Assembly: GCF_025024155.1 (NCBI RefSeq)
Contig: NW_026251738.1
Coordinates: 186,001-250,000 of the forward strand
Source of the DNA: Gamsiella multidivaricata
Lineage: Eukaryota; Mortierellomycota; Mortierellomycetes; Mortierellales; Mortierellaceae
Length of the DNA: 64,000 nucleotides
Direction: 5' to 3'
Positions within the stretch are counted from its first letter, which is position 1. The number at the start of each line of letters is the position of its first letter. The notes under the pieces were generated by a model that made no database searches, was not told the origin of the DNA, and worked only from the letters and a program-made list of their open reading frames with translations. A program made the translations under genes and the position numbers. Shown piece after piece: positions 45,501-59,200 of the stretch.

Positions 45501-48500
45501 CTGATCAGCATCTCACAGGATGCTTTGGCCATATCCACAAACTCGAATTGTTCATGAGACAGCCCGCTCGAATCCCTGAGCAACGAAAGCATTCCTAAGA
45601 TACCCGAGAATGGCCTGTTGCATAGACGGGGAGAAATAAAATAAAAAAGAGGTATTAAAGACAAGGAGTAAGTTCGCTGCAGCACACAAAGAAATAGCCC
45701 AAAAAATATGTGACCGTAGACCTACGTTCGTAATTCATGGCTCATGTTAGCCAGGAAGTTGGACTTCAATTGAACGGCTCGTCGTTGGTCATCAATATCG
45801 ATAGTGACAGTCAGCCACTGCAAGATCTTGTTTTGATCTGTCGAAGCGTAGATCGGCAGCATACGTACGATGCCCCAGCGGAAAGTGCCATCTTTCAGAC
45901 CATATCGGCTCTCCCTATTAGCAATAGGTAGTCAACAAGGCAAAGTCCATTTTAATGAGTTAGTTTTTATGGAATAACAGCATCCTGAATCAATCGGTGC
46001 AAAAGATGATATGAGTATAATTACCATTGGCACGGTACTCCTGCTAGAACACGCTCTTTCCATGAAAGACCATGTGAGATCAGCTCATCTGGATGGACCA
46101 GAACTCTCCACCTGGAGTTCATGATTTCTTTGACTGTAAACCCGGTCATTTCTCTCCATGTTGAGTTGACATACTGGCAGTTTTCGGCCACTGCGTCCCA
46201 GAGAGCAATACCGCACGGCATATTCTCAAGCAGTCCATTCAGTTTGGACTCTGACTGAAGCACCGACTGATATAGGAGCGCGTTCGTAATTGAGATCCCC
46301 AGTTGCTGCACCAACAAGTTCATCACTAGCATCCGCTTGTTCGCAAATGCCCGCTCTGGGAATTCCTCCATATAAAGCACGCCGACAAGCGCTGCCTTGT
46401 GCAGAATAGGCGCGCAAAGGACCGTCTTAAGATCAACTCGCTGCTTCAGGTACTCATCTGCGCAGAATCGAGGATCTTCCTTGGCGTTCGTGAGCAGACA
46501 TGGCGTAGAAGTGTTGATCACATAGTTGATCACGCTGTGAAACAACGAGCCGCACTTCTCGACCTCCAGCGGCGGATTGACGGGCTCGCACTGACCTAGA
46601 TCTCCCTGTGAAGCCGCCAGAACCAACTCTTCACCCTTGGATATAATAATACAACATCTTTTCGCACCCACGGACTGGTTCAAGACCCCCAAGGACTTGA
46701 CGAGGAGCAAGTCCAGATCGATCTCGCTCGCTATCACCTGCATAGCCTCAATCACAGAAGAGAAATCGAGAACATCCAGATCCGCATTATCCGCCTCAGA
46801 GGATTGTGGAGAGCTGAGCCAGGTGTTCTGTATCGAATACAACGGTGCTGAGAGGGTCGAGGAAGCCGTTGAAGTGGCCGAGGGACATCCATTCTGAAAT
46901 GCAGAAGCCATGCTGGACTCTGCCATCGCTGCTGCTGCTGCCGATACTGCATCGCTTCCAAATGCCGTAGGGCTGTAGATAGTCCTGGGACTTCCTGCCC
47001 ATGGCGACGTGCTATTTGGACCACCTGGTCCTGCTGATGCTGGCCCTGCGAAATTATTATTAGCACCAGAGGTAAGCTGGGAGGTCGACAAGTGGCCGTG
47101 GGTGTCGTGAGGTCTGTAAAATAGTCCACGCTTGGCAGCCGCAGGATCTACCTCCGGTGGCGACGGGAACATGTCTGGATAGGTGCGATAAAACCTCTGC
47201 ACTTTGCCCTTTGCGCCCCACTGTTGATACACCTTGATGGCGTTGCCAAGCAAACATCTCGCGCTCGTCACCATACCGTGGCGCAAATGGCTCTTAGCAG
47301 CCAACTCGTACGAAAAGCACTTGTGCAGAGGAAAGTCGCCATCAACTGAGAACTTGATCGCCTTTTCATATAACAAAAACGCCTTCATGTCGGTAGCTCT
47401 CTCTCCTCCATTTCTCGCCACGTCGTCGTCCTGGGTCAGTCCCTGGTCCGCGATCTCGGCTTCGAGGAGATAAAACATCGCAGCGTGGTTTGTCGGATAT
47501 TTGTTTGCCCTTATTTCCATCTGATCATGGATCCTGAACAGTCGGCGCTTGTATTTGCTTCTGACCTCAGGATCCGTTTCGGTCCTAAGGAGATTCACGA
47601 TCGCCAGTCCAACAACCGTAAATACAGTATGGGCAATCCAGGATCCTTCAAAGTTCATGATCGACTTGGGGTCATCGTGCCAGCTGTCCGTCACTTCCTG
47701 AATGAACGCATAGTATCCAAAAATGAAAGCCGCCAAGACCTTGAGCATCTGATAGGTGCTATTGTTATGAACCAGTGCCAGAGCCTTTTTGTCCTTCTTG
47801 ACCTTGTTCTTGGTTTCGGAGAAATCGACGTCCTCAAAGATTGTCTCGGGGTTCTCAGCCAGGGTTCGCCCCTTCAGACACTTGATCATCTGCAAAATCC
47901 CCTGCATGACCTCCACACCATGAGACTTGGAACCGAATTCGATGTGCTTGGTCAAAAGTTCGATAGTCGTTGACATGAGATCGTTCAAGTGAATCCTTCC
48001 GACAAGGATTTTCATAACTGAAACGTGAATCATCCCTGCAGTATGGAAGAGCCGATCGCAGGCCAGCTCCACCGCTGCTAGAGTCTCCTCTAGCGCCGGG
48101 ATCGAGTGCGCAACATGTTCGCCCCACTGTTGGACGACAAGATAGAACAGGAAGCGGACATGATGACTGTTATTGGAAACCTTGCATGCCAATCTATCAG
48201 TACGCAAAGGGCGGAACAGATGTTACTCGGCGAAGATCCTCGAATTATCAGACAGAAGGGGACCTGGCAATGTAGGAAACCCCAACTCAACCTAACCTAC
48301 CTTCCTAGCTCGTAGACATTGTCAAGACGTCCGTACCAGGTGGAGTATGTGAGTGCAAATGTGACCAAGGCTCGACCAGCGTCTTTGGTAATGCCGTGTT
48401 TGCAGATCAGCTTTATGGATTGAACAATTCCGCTGGCCATGAACGGGACATTACAATAGTAAAGACTTGAGCTAAGATATTCAAATAAGAACGACAGCGA

Positions 48501-51500
48501 CCGCAATTAATATCAGTGAAAAGCTAAATGAGACCTATACCGCTTTACCCAATGTCGAGTTGCATACCCTGCGACGGAAAGCACTTCCATCATCATGGCA
48601 ATTCTTGGATCGTTGCACACTTTAGGTGGATCCGCCTCGAGCTCCGACATATGCTCCTTCAGCAACTCGTGCGTCTTGTCAAAAATGACCCTCGTTTCAT
48701 TTTCCGTGGGATCGAACAGTGTGTCCTCGTCCATCCCGAGTTCAAAAAGACACTGAATCGTAACCGCGGTCGCCTGGGCTGGTAGTGAATATGCCCAAAC
48801 TGACATCTCAATTTGGTGTTGGTATACGCGAGCCCTGTCGATAGGATCAGTGATTTTGGAGAGCATGGTCTCGCAAATCTTCATTGCCTTGTCAAAATTC
48901 TCGCACCAACGCTCTGCCTCGATGCACTGAAGATGTAATCTGAGGGTCTCGTGGTAGAGTGGTGGCTGCTTTGTCAGCAGATTTTGAACACCATCCCTAA
49001 GAGTTGCAGGTGAGCCTAGGACACTTTCCGCATCTTCCATGCCGACGTCGTAATCCGGGGTTGTCACTGTTTCTGGAAGTTGATCCCAGCAGTTGTCCGG
49101 AAGTAGCTCTAAGGCAGCATTCCAGTACTTTAAGGCCGGTCCCTGCGAACCACTCTTTTGGTTTTTCTCTCCAACACGCGAAAGGATCCTGCGCAGCGCC
49201 TTGGTATCCAGTTCCAGTGCCCTGGTCGCATCCGCTTCCGTCATACGTCCTTCTGTGTTCGCCATATTCGAGAAACCGGAATATCGTGCCTCAGCCAGCT
49301 TTTTTTTTATCAAGTTGAGGCAGCTGAGAATGTGATGTGCTATTGCGAGCTCCTGACCGGGCTTGGGGAAAAGCATCTTGATCATCTCGAAATGCAGTCT
49401 CTCGGTCTGTTCAGGACTCTCCATCAAATTGGCAGCAACTTGGCGCATGATATTATGGTGAAAGCGCAGGTTACCCGATTCCGGAGCGTAGGCTAGAATT
49501 CCTTCTCCAATTGCGGACTGTATTCCTGCCATGGTGTTGCATCCTTTGTTACCGTCCAAGTGAGGGTCCGCCCCTGAAGCCGCATCGGCACTTGGACACT
49601 TTCCACCCGTCCAGTTGTATACAGCCAAGATCAGCTGCTGAAGGTCCTGGATCGTAAATGATTGTCCGCATATTGACGCACAGACGAGTGCCCTCTTGGT
49701 ATCACAGTTGAGTGCTTTGAATCTGCTGTTAAGAAACGCAAACTCTTCTCCAGTCAAACCTCGAACGACTGCTGCCAGCTTTTCGGGATTGGACTCCCAC
49801 TCCCACTCCCTGGCAACGCAGTTGAAATAGATATGTTCTTTCCTGTATAGCTCCAGAGCCAGTTGTCTGATGGTCAGCCATGACTTTTGGTGCAGAACCT
49901 TGGCCAAAGACGCCACAGCTGACTTGTCTCGATGCAGCAGAGTCCCAAGGAATTCCTGAACTGTTTCCATTGCAGGGTTTTGGAGCCGAATGAAACGTAC
50001 ACCGCCGCCGCCTCGAACTGCTACTGAGATTCCCGTGCCTCTCAAGGCGGAGCTCTTTGATATAGGCTTTGTCGACGGGCCTCCTTTTGACCACATCTCC
50101 TCCATCCATTTATCATGCTGCACCGCTCCGAAGGCGCTGAATCCTGTCGGGTGCCGACCTCCAATGATGTTTCCTCCTCCCAAAATGTGCTTGACCTTCA
50201 TCAGACAATCGGGTGTATCTCGATGTGTGATAATAAACACAATAGGCAGCCGCTTGTTCACATTCACCAATGTCGCCAATAGATCGATCGAGTTTTCGTC
50301 AGCAAACTGGAGGTCGTCAATCAGCCAGGTCATGAAAAAGTGGGTGGAGATGACACGAATCAGCTTCAGAATGAGCGCATGGAATCGAGCGATAGAGTGG
50401 GTGAGCGGCACATCCTTGCCCTCGGGCATTTCGGATCCGTTAAAGAAGTATCGGAGTTCCGGTACAAGGTCGCAGATGATACCGATGCCAGAGTTCGGCT
50501 CGAACGCTGTCAGAATCGCGACGACCAGTGAAGCGAGTGCATCGGTGTGCTGAGCTAGGAGTTGTTGAAGCACACTTTGGATACAGGAGAGAATTGCCGA
50601 ATACGGTGCCCGACCCACTGCCTCAAACACCCCTGCCGCAAATAATCCAGAATTCCTTGCAACTGTGGCCATTCCTCGAATGAGCATAGTCCTAGAACAT
50701 AACAGACCAAAATTAGTTAATTTCAACAGATGCGGAGAAAATAGACGCATAACATAACGAGAAACTGCGTCCATAACATGAACATACTTGCCGACGCCTG
50801 AAGGACCACTGACAAAGACTACGCGAACAATGGGATCCGTCTTTTCTGGCCCATGGTGAGCCGACTGCAGTCTATTGAAGGGCTTGGGTGTTCTTAGGAG
50901 CGTTTTTGACGACAATGGGATCTTGGCAGACACCTGACTCCTCAACGAAACAATATCGTCCTCAAAGACGTAATAGTCTGCATTGTTTGCAGCTACCATT
51001 TTGGATGCCATATCGTCGTCGTCGTCATCGTCAACATCGTCGTCCTGCATGTCACCGTTCAACGATTGTTGGCATGCGCTTGCAGCCTGCGCAATGGCCG
51101 CTGAGATCATTTGTTGCTCAGCATGTCGACCGAAGATGGAGTTGGGAAGTACAAACTGGTACGATACATCATGCTGGCCCAATTCGAATGAGTCGATCTA
51201 ATGAAAAAGGTGTGATAGAGGCAACTAAATTTAGATATCTCTTACTCTCCTCTGTGATCCATCCTTTGATCCTTTGATCGTGAACGTAACTCATTTAGGC
51301 TTACCCGGCCAGTCTTGTGCAAAGCGTTCAAGCACCGCAAAATGTCCTGCTTGAATCCGAATGCATTCTGGTATCTTTGGCTTGGTTGCTATATTTGAGG
51401 AATATGTTTTTGAGACAATCAATAACTCTGACTTGAGGCCCGTAAAAGCTCCGTCCGTACACAAAAACGATCGTGTTATTACCTTCCGAGTCATTTTACG

Positions 51501-53482
51501 TAGAATATCATCTATCACAGGGGGCATGTCCGGCCTAAAGATCCTTAATGGCGGAAGTTCTCTGGATAGCACACCTAACGATCGGATGAAAGCTTTAGTC
51601 AGCGAAATATCCAGCTCTACAAGCGCCTCACAGGCGCATGCTTATCCGTACCTTGAAGAATCTGTACGCTGTCGGTTCCAGTATTCGGATACTGCATCGT
51701 CAACAGCGAAAACAGTGTCGCACCAAGTCCGTATATATCGGTTCGGTGGTCCATCCATGTCTCCGCACGTCCAGTTTGCTCGGGTGCCAGGAACTGCAAA
51801 TGGTACTCGAGATATCCTGGGATTTGCCATTCCACGATATTATTGGGCGCCCTGGCTCGCTCATGGCTGAGAATCTTGGAGTGCGTGAAATCGAATAAAC
51901 GCAGTTTTGTGTCGTTGATGTCCATGTTCTCCAGCAGCGAATAAAGGATGTGGGGACCACAAACCGGTTCGGACCTTTCTAACAACACCTCGCCCCTGTT
52001 GTCGTCTGCGTTACGTATCATTTCCTCGTCTGAATGCCATGGACCAACATCGGCTTTGGAAGGCATCCAGTGCAGTGCTGTCGGACAGATCGCAAGATGC
52101 GCTATTTTCTGTTTGAGGAGCGCCTCGAGAATACACGCCGCTTTCAGAGCAAAGATCAGAAAGGTTCGTACGTCCGGAAATGGCGATCCGTATTTCCTCT
52201 TCGCTTGTATCTCGGGGTCGCTCGTGTTGTCCGTGCTCTCCATGCCCATGAACTGATAGTGCGTATGTGATAGTAAATTTGGTCCGAGTCTGCTCAAGAT
52301 GAGTATTGACATATCCTCGTGCTCCAGGTCGATAAAATCCTCCACGAGGCGATTGAAGTACATTTCCGTCTCTACGCTTCCCGCCTCGTAAACAGCTTTC
52401 TTGACGCCAGGTTTCGGTGTGCAGTATTGGTGTGATCGTTCGGTGCCCTTTGATGATGCGACCGCATCTGTCTCCAACGTGCTCTCCTTTTGCTCGATGG
52501 AGTCATTGGTCGCGGGCTGTTGGTGCTGGTCGCTGTCTGGAATGTAATGAGCATTGGCGATCTTGAGAGTTTTGAGTATCCGGTATTCATGCTGAAGAAG
52601 GATGCGAGACTGATGGAGCTTTCCTGTAACAGGTATGCCGTCCGAGAGCCGCTTGCCCATCATCAAGCCCATGTTTCCAGCCTGAGAGCCTCCTGTGAAC
52701 TCGTATCCGGGTACGACTGGAGGCACGAATGCTCGGCTGTTTGCGTGTGATGGCGCCTTATACGGATTGTGATAGATTGACTCGTCCTTGATTGGGAGCG
52801 GAGGTTGTGCGTTCAAATGAAAAGATCCCAATTGAACCGAGGCTTGTGAAGAATATGGTCCTGCTGTTCTGCCGTGTATCGTCGCGGTATGGTCGGAACC
52901 ATTGGGTCGAGCGCCTGGATTACCCATGATGGCCCCTGCAGCGAGGGATGACTGCAGTGTCGAATACAAGGTCGCTGGGGTGGGGGTCCGTGCTCTAGCT
53001 GGCAATACAATTGAGGGCATGGGTGGGGCAGGAGTGGCCGTGCCTGCGACGCATCCTCTGAGGTCAGGACTACCCGGTGTAATAAGGGCTGTGGTGGGCA
53101 TTAGGCTGGATGTTGCTGTTGTGGAAATGAAGGAGGGCTGCAGATAGGGTTTGTAGAACCACTGGGCAGAATTGACGGTGTCGAGCCTATCCGTTGCGAC
53201 GGTGAGGTTCTGGTAAGTCTCCCTGTATTCTAAAGAAAGTCCGATGCCGTGTCTCGAGGCGGAAATGGCGGGGCGAGTTAAGTACGAGGGTATGGTCGAA
53301 GTTGGTCTGAAGGACGACTGTTGCAAAGGGTCGTCGTTGTCGTAGCTACTGATGCTGTGGCTGTAGTTGTGATGTGTTGCATCGCTATGGAAGTCGTTGT
53401 TGGTGCTAGAAGCAGCGGCGGATGTGGCTTCGAGTTGCTGGTGCTGATGCTCGTTCCTGTGCTGGTTCTTGTCTGAGGGCAT
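42501..53482 (-). CDS. Giant hybrid histidine kinase: pseudokinase-AAA ATPase-GAF-PAS-HisKA-HATPase-receiver
   Basis: Proposed exons are 53482-51652, 51559-51305, 51197-50788, 50691-48568, 48471-48301, 48166-46025, 45914-45726, 45614-45409, 45300-43245, 43147-43036, 42912-42658 and 42593-42501, about 3,280 residues. The N-terminal domain is Ser/Thr-kinase-like (FLAPEQTGR, DIYGLGATLFSLL). It has CPTALHW at the HRD site and FDFTHS at the DFG site, so it is probably inactive. The ATPase has Walker A GPSGVGKT across an intron and Walker B WLIDDLQFAD. A long helical region, a GAF domain (about 46760-46250) and a PAS domain (about 46230-45780) follow. The H box is NMSHELRTPFSGILG and the ATP-binding lid is GGTGLGLSI. 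The receiver has AEDD, the phospho-acceptor FDHHMPIMDG and the Lys of YMTKPL. The layout matches the fungal group of hybrid kinases with N-terminal kinase and AAA domains, which feed phosphorelays to MAP kinase pathways. All joins keep frame except 51305/51197, which is off by one base. Confidence 0.85.
45301..45408 (-). other. GC-AG intron in the hybrid histidine kinase gene
   Basis: The donor is GGAG/GCGAGT and the acceptor is GGTAG/AT. Removal joins EEIL-G to DVCDLLVPLA, the usual link between the HisKA and ATPase domains. Read-through would insert 36 unrelated residues, although the frame stays open. Confidence 0.7.
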
Positions 53483-55364
53483 TATTTTAGCGGAAGTGTT
53501 TCAGAGTGTGCTCTGGAGGACATGGAGAAATGATCGTTAAAGATTTGAGATGATGACCAATTTCCTTCCACCGTTGTTGCTGCCCGAATGAGATTGCTTA
53601 CAACAGTAAGGATGGTCCTGTGTGATGGACTGATCGCTATAAGACGTGATGGTAGCAACGGCAGGGATGGAAGTGTGATGGAGAGCAAGTCAAATAAGGT
53701 GAATAAGGTGGAGTGGTAGGCAAAGTGGAGAGTCTGTTGCTCAGGGATCTTGTCCAGCCATGGTTTGCCAATTGTTTCGTCGCAGTAAAGGCGTTGTGCA
53801 ACAACCCCCACGCGCATTCAAGTGAGCATGGAGCACGCACAGAGAGCCCATCCCCAGCCTTGGACTATTTCTCCTGCTGGAAAAACTGTATAACATCTGC
53901 ACTGCGTGGTTTGCATGTTTGGATGCTTGAACTGCACGAGCGCGGCCGTCAGAGCAGAGATAAATAGGCGGGGTCCATCTTTTGTCGCTTGAATCATTTG
54001 CGCTACAATGACCAAAAACAAGCACAGCAAATGGTCTTTTGGACTTCAACGCAAAAGATCCAGGTCGGGTACTATTCACCCAACATTTGTTCCTGAAAAA
54101 TTCACAAGGAGTTGCGGCACTCACTCGTAATACGCAAAGAAAATTATTTAGGCCAGAGTAACGGTCGTCTATCCAACTTGTATTCGTCGTCAACAAATCA
54201 AATAGATGTTTTGAATTATGCACAGCCTGTACGTGTCCTCACAAAAAGGAAGGGCCCCTGGGTCTCGCAATAATATCATCACCCTGCCCTGAATTAACGG
54301 CATATCGAGGATCAAGCCATGGACACGGATATGGATGGAGTGACTCGCTGGGATAGCATTGCAGAGTCTATCAGCCCAAGCAGAGATTGTAGAAGACGTG
54401 TCAGAGCGGCTGTTTCTGAAGGAACGAAGCACACGGACAGGACAGAAAGAAAGAGACTTGCTAGAACAATAATATCTCATAATATTATCGCTAGAGGGAG
54501 GGACACCGTAGCAACCCATTCATGCCGCTATGTAAAGCATCAAAGCGATGCTTTTTTTTTTTTTTTTTTTTTTACAATAGATCCATGGAAAACCGCGCCA
54601 TGGCGTTGTTTTTCGGCGCACATCAATCGAGAAAGAGAAGTTATGGCATAGAATACCGCAATCTTACTGCGGCGCACCGCTCGTTCGTTTGTCACGTAGT
54701 TCCCGTGGATAGTCTCTGTGGGAGACACTCTCCGACGGAGTACAAATCAAGGTACTGCCTTTAGTACGCCTGCGCGTCTGGCGTCAATTGATAAATCAAA
54801 GTGATGGGGCTGACAAATTATCATCGCGCAGTGCTGTACAAACATGTATTAAGAGTACTCATACAATCGCATACCGTGTTGTATATGCTAGGCCCCTTTC
54901 CTTCTTGAATACGGAAATGGGGAAATTAAGTTTCTATCTAGATTAGAAGCGGCGCGTCTGCATGGAGATGTGGACGCACATGGATTATTATAGAAAAAGA
55001 ATCGCTTAATAATCCTCCTTCAATGTTATTGTCTGTCCCCTTTAATGAATGGACTTCCATGCCATATGGCGCGAGCATGTTCTCCGTCCTCGAGTCTGGA
55101 AGAGGGGCACTAACCTTGATTCGATCAAGCATACGGAACTCTAACGAAGCGTGCTGGTCGCCTCCCTGCCCTTGTCTCCAGCGGCTGCGACGATGATTAT
55201 AATTAATGCCGCTATCGCTCTTGGATCAGAGAGTGTCCCGCCCGACTGCAATCTGTAGACTCCTGATGTCAGGTACAAACTTAGTACTCCCTACAGTCTT
55301 GCAGTTCTTCCTATATAGGAGAAAATGGCATGGAAAACCTAAGTGCAGTGATAGCCCCGGATCG
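53483..55364. promoter_or_regulatory. Divergent intergenic region between the histidine kinase and the glutathione S-transferase
   Basis: This stretch of about 1.9 kb has only short frames. A poly-T run lies at about 54550-54571. The 5' leader of the kinase is presumably at 53483-53800. Confidence 0.4.
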
Positions 55365-55372
55365 TATATAAA
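55365..55372 (+). promoter_or_regulatory. TATA box of the glutathione S-transferase gene
   Basis: TATATAAA lies 134 bases before the ATG and is followed by a CT-rich leader (55374-55445) and an A-rich stretch just before the start. This layout is typical of a strongly expressed fungal gene. Confidence 0.6.
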
Positions 55373-55505
55373 CTCGGTCTTGCTCTCCCTCATTCTACAG
55401 ATCCATTGACCCAGTTCACACTCGCTCTTCTCTCCAGTTACTCGCAACAACACAACACACGCACAAAAAGACTCAAGGCCCATCCTCATTTCAGTTACTA
55501 AAACA

Positions 55506-56237
55506 ATGGCTCACCCATACCTTGACCCTGCCCAGGCTGCCGCCTTCAACGAGCTCAGCATTGCCCGCGACAGCACCTTTGAAATTTCCTACTTTGGACT
55601 CCACGGTTTCGGTGGTATCTCTCGCCTAATCCTCGCCGTCGGCGGCGCCAACTTCAAGAACCACGTCCCCACGGACTGGGCCTCCGAGAAACCTCAAGCT
55701 CCCTTCGGCGTACTTCCTCTTCTCAAGGAGAGCTCTAAGGATGGCACCAAGGTCCTCCATGTAGCCGAGACCGACGCGATCGAACGCTATCTCTCCAGGA
55801 AGTTCGGTTTCAATGGCGAGAACGCTTTTGAGAAGAACCTTGTGAGCGTTTATTCTTCAAATTCGACATCGCTTTACATGCAGATCTTCCGAAAGCTCTT
55901 CGGAGTCAAGGATGAGCAGCAAAAGGCTGAAGCCAAGGAGACGTTGGTCGCGGGACCCTTTATGGATTGGGTCAAGTTTCATGAGAAGTACCTGGCTGCG
56001 AACGGATCGAACGGACACTATGTCGGGAACAAGACTACTTTGGCGGACATCAAGACTTACTATGTCGTTGGTATGCTTCAGAGCCTTACTGGGGAGGACC
56101 TTGTTTCGGAGAGCAAGACCCCGGCGATCTGGAAAGTCAAGACCGCTCTCGAGGATATCCCCTCGGCTTCTGCTTGGTTCAAGTCCGAGGATTACAAGAC
56201 CTTTTCTGAGGAGAACAAGCGACTCTCTGGCTTCTAG
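55506..56237 (+). CDS. Glutathione S-transferase, sigma-like
   Basis: This is an intronless frame of 243 residues. The N-terminal half has the thioredoxin-like GST fold: EISYFGLHGFGGISRLIL with a candidate catalytic Tyr at residue 29, VLPLL with the cis-Pro, and AETDAIERYL, the glutathione-binding turn. The C-terminal half is all helical (GHYVGNKTTLADIKTYYV), with the N-capping box and Asp of the GST C-terminal domain. The protein conjugates glutathione to electrophiles or reduces peroxides in the cytosol; the class assignment is from general pattern only. The start follows AAAACA directly, a good fungal context. Confidence 0.85.
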   Translation: MAHPYLDPAQAAAFNELSIARDSTFEISYFGLHGFGGISRLILAVGGANFKNHVPTDWASEKPQAPFGVLPLLKESSKDGTKVLHVAETDAIERYLSRKFGFNGENAFEKNLVSVYSSNSTSLYMQIFRKLFGVKDEQQKAEAKETLVAGPFMDWVKFHEKYLAANGSNGHYVGNKTTLADIKTYYVVGMLQSLTGEDLVSESKTPAIWKVKTALEDIPSASAWFKSEDYKTFSEENKRLSGF

Positions 56238-59200
56238 ACTACAAAGACAAACAAAGAGCTATTTACATCATCAACATTAGGTACCTTCACTCGATAGTAA
56301 CAGCCATTCGCTCATGCACACTTTTTGTCAGTAAAAATCGAGCTCTGTGTATCAAAAAGGCTGAGTACCTGTCCATTGCAAAATGTTTCCTCTTCGAATC
56401 TAATGTGTCAGAACCAACCATCGAAGTAAATAAAATTAAATACAGGATATGGAATAGCAATTAACAAGTGGATGACAAGCTTAAGGTGCCAGGGGTGCCG
56501 AAAACTGCGGCGCCCTCAGTCTTCTTGATTCAACAAACCACGATTCGGCTCTTGCTATGTCTTTGATGAGTTTTGTCCGCATCTCATAGAGATGATAGAG
56601 GCTTGGGGATGAGATGTGTGATAAGTTCTATCGATGCTCGATTAAAGTATTGACACACTCTGGTGCTCGTATCGCGAGCTGATAGATAAATCCGTTCTGT
56701 TTCTGTGTATATTAAAGGCGATCGACAACTCGTATCTATGGTGCGACAATATTGCCATGTATTCAACAAACAAGACCGTATTCTTAAACAGCCATCAACT
56801 CATGTTGGTCTCGAGCGAAGAACAAACCTGACCCTATGCTGATCTAATTCGTGCATCGAATTTCCTCGCCTTTAGCATAACTGTGTACTGCAAAGGTTCT
56901 GAGGCGGCTCTCGATCTCTGTTCTGTTCTAACATAAATCGTTGCGTTTTCGCTCTGGAAGAACCACTCAAGCCTTCTACATCTATAGTATGAAACCCTGC
57001 CATAAGTTGCTGACTTGCTTGACGCCGTCAAAGGAGTACGCCTGTGGATTGACTATACATCGTAGAAAGATATAAACTCTAGTTTCGATGCCTAGGTTAT
57101 TGAAACATCGTATCCTTTTGTAATAAAAGTGTCCCACCCACCTCTTACTGCTTCACAATACTTTTGGCTTTCAGTCGACATAGTCTCTGTCCATGGCAAT
57201 GGCGATAACTGATCATCGTACAAGGATATACGTTACTAGACATTTTGATGCTCGGTCATTGATTAATGTCGCGTAATAGAGCAACTAACCATCAACGTGA
57301 TCCATGCATCGGTGCCATGAGGATCCTCGTGGCGTTTCCTGATGTGCGTCTCTATTTAATTGAAACCAACTTGATACATTTGCGTATTCATAGATCTGGT
57401 CCATCAAACGCCTTTGCGTTTTGTATCCTTGTCTATCCTCAAGAGGTATCTGCCATGCATAGCCATATCGGGTGCGATACCACTAAATGGTTTCAGACGA
57501 ATGTCTTACGCTGTGTTTGAGCTTACTACACCACCTTAGTGAACACATTCCACATCTCAATTTAAAGTAATGATAAGCAATCGGCTTGACATGTCCTCTA
57601 AACTATCAGCATACGGGCCCCTGGAGACCTTGCGTGTATCAATTCTCGACGAAACCATCCATAATATGAATGAAAGACCCTCTTTAACCGCATGGCATAA
57701 TCGCGGTCATACTACCATTGACGCCGCAGGTGAAGAACCCAGGGTCTATTCTACTCGGGTACGAATATGGGCATAGAAGAGCATACTTCTGTTACATTTA
57801 TTCACTTAATCTCCAAGTTAAATGCTATAAGGACTCGAAAGCGCCGGTGGGTGCAGCAGGGCTGCAAGAAACGGAAGCGACGGGGCGACTACGGTTTCCA
57901 AAAATTGGTCGAATGACTTGATCTTTCAGCGCGATGGTTGACATGCATGGCTCAGTTGCAAAAAAAAAAAAAAAAAAAAAAAAAGAAGCAGCAACCGCGA
58001 TCAGATTACGCCCCAGCTCAGTTACAGCGTACGAAAGCTGTCACCAAAGAGAACGACATTCTACGGCCCATCCTCGACTCAATTAGGTATGTGCTTAAAC
58101 AAGCTTCCCCTTTCCACCGTTATAAGTTCATCCCCTCATGCATGACCCATCGTGAAAATACTATTGTGAGCAGGGAAGAACACAAAAAAAAAAAAAAAAA
58201 AACCTTAGAGTACTCTCTCTCAGAATGCTCATCCCAGCTGTGCGAAACCCCAAAAATAGATGCAGAAGAAAATCATTGTCCAGCTTACTATGAAGCCTAT
58301 TTGCATGACGAAAACGTTGGTATACTTTACTAGCCCCGCCACCACGCGCGCCACGTCTCCTCACTCGAGAGTGGGAAAAAAAAGAGAGAGAGAGAGAAGG
58401 AACCATTCCTTTAGGTCTTCGGTCATGCTTTGTCTTCCCATGGTGGTTCCTTCGCTTCTTGGGCACCTCATTCCTGCAAAAAAAAAAAAAAACCATTCCT
58501 CAGCCCTCACCACAGATTCACATTCCGTATAGACTACCCTACTTTGCTCGTCTTATCACAAAAAAACCACTTCCGTCCTACCGTACCAGCCCAGCCAGCC
58601 AACCAACCAAGCGTTGTCCTTCCATTCCATTGTCCATTTCAAAAAAAATAAAATATGCATAATTGTAGTACAGTACTAGTCTACATTCGCACACCACCCC
58701 TTCCCTCTTCCCCTCTCCCCTTCCCGCCTCCTCCTCCTCATCCTTTAGTCTATGCACGCGTGTATACCTGTGTGTTACATCCATGCGCACGTACTCTTGT
58801 TCATGTGAGCGCTTAGTTATGCCCTAGGATTCCTCAGGGCTGATCTGGCGGGAATAGATTTCCCTCTTGCTCTTCTACCCCTAACTTTCCTTCTTTGCAG
58901 TTTTTCCTTCTCCACTCCCTGTTTTTCCATGCATATTTTTTTTGTTTTTTTTTGCATGGTTCGGCAATGATGGTTGTAGACGAGTGCATGAGTACATGCG
59001 AACCAAAACTAAGGATGACAATGCACGGTTGTAGGCGGCTTTCGTGTCTTCATGGGCAAGTAGGACAAAGAGGAAGAAGAGCACAAGGAGGGGGTCGTAC
59101 AACAGGGACCAGAATGAACACAAAAGCGGAGTTCAGGGAAGAAAGGGGTGGTGCACAAAGGGTGCAGCTTTGTTCTTCGGCAAACAAACATCTCATGCAT

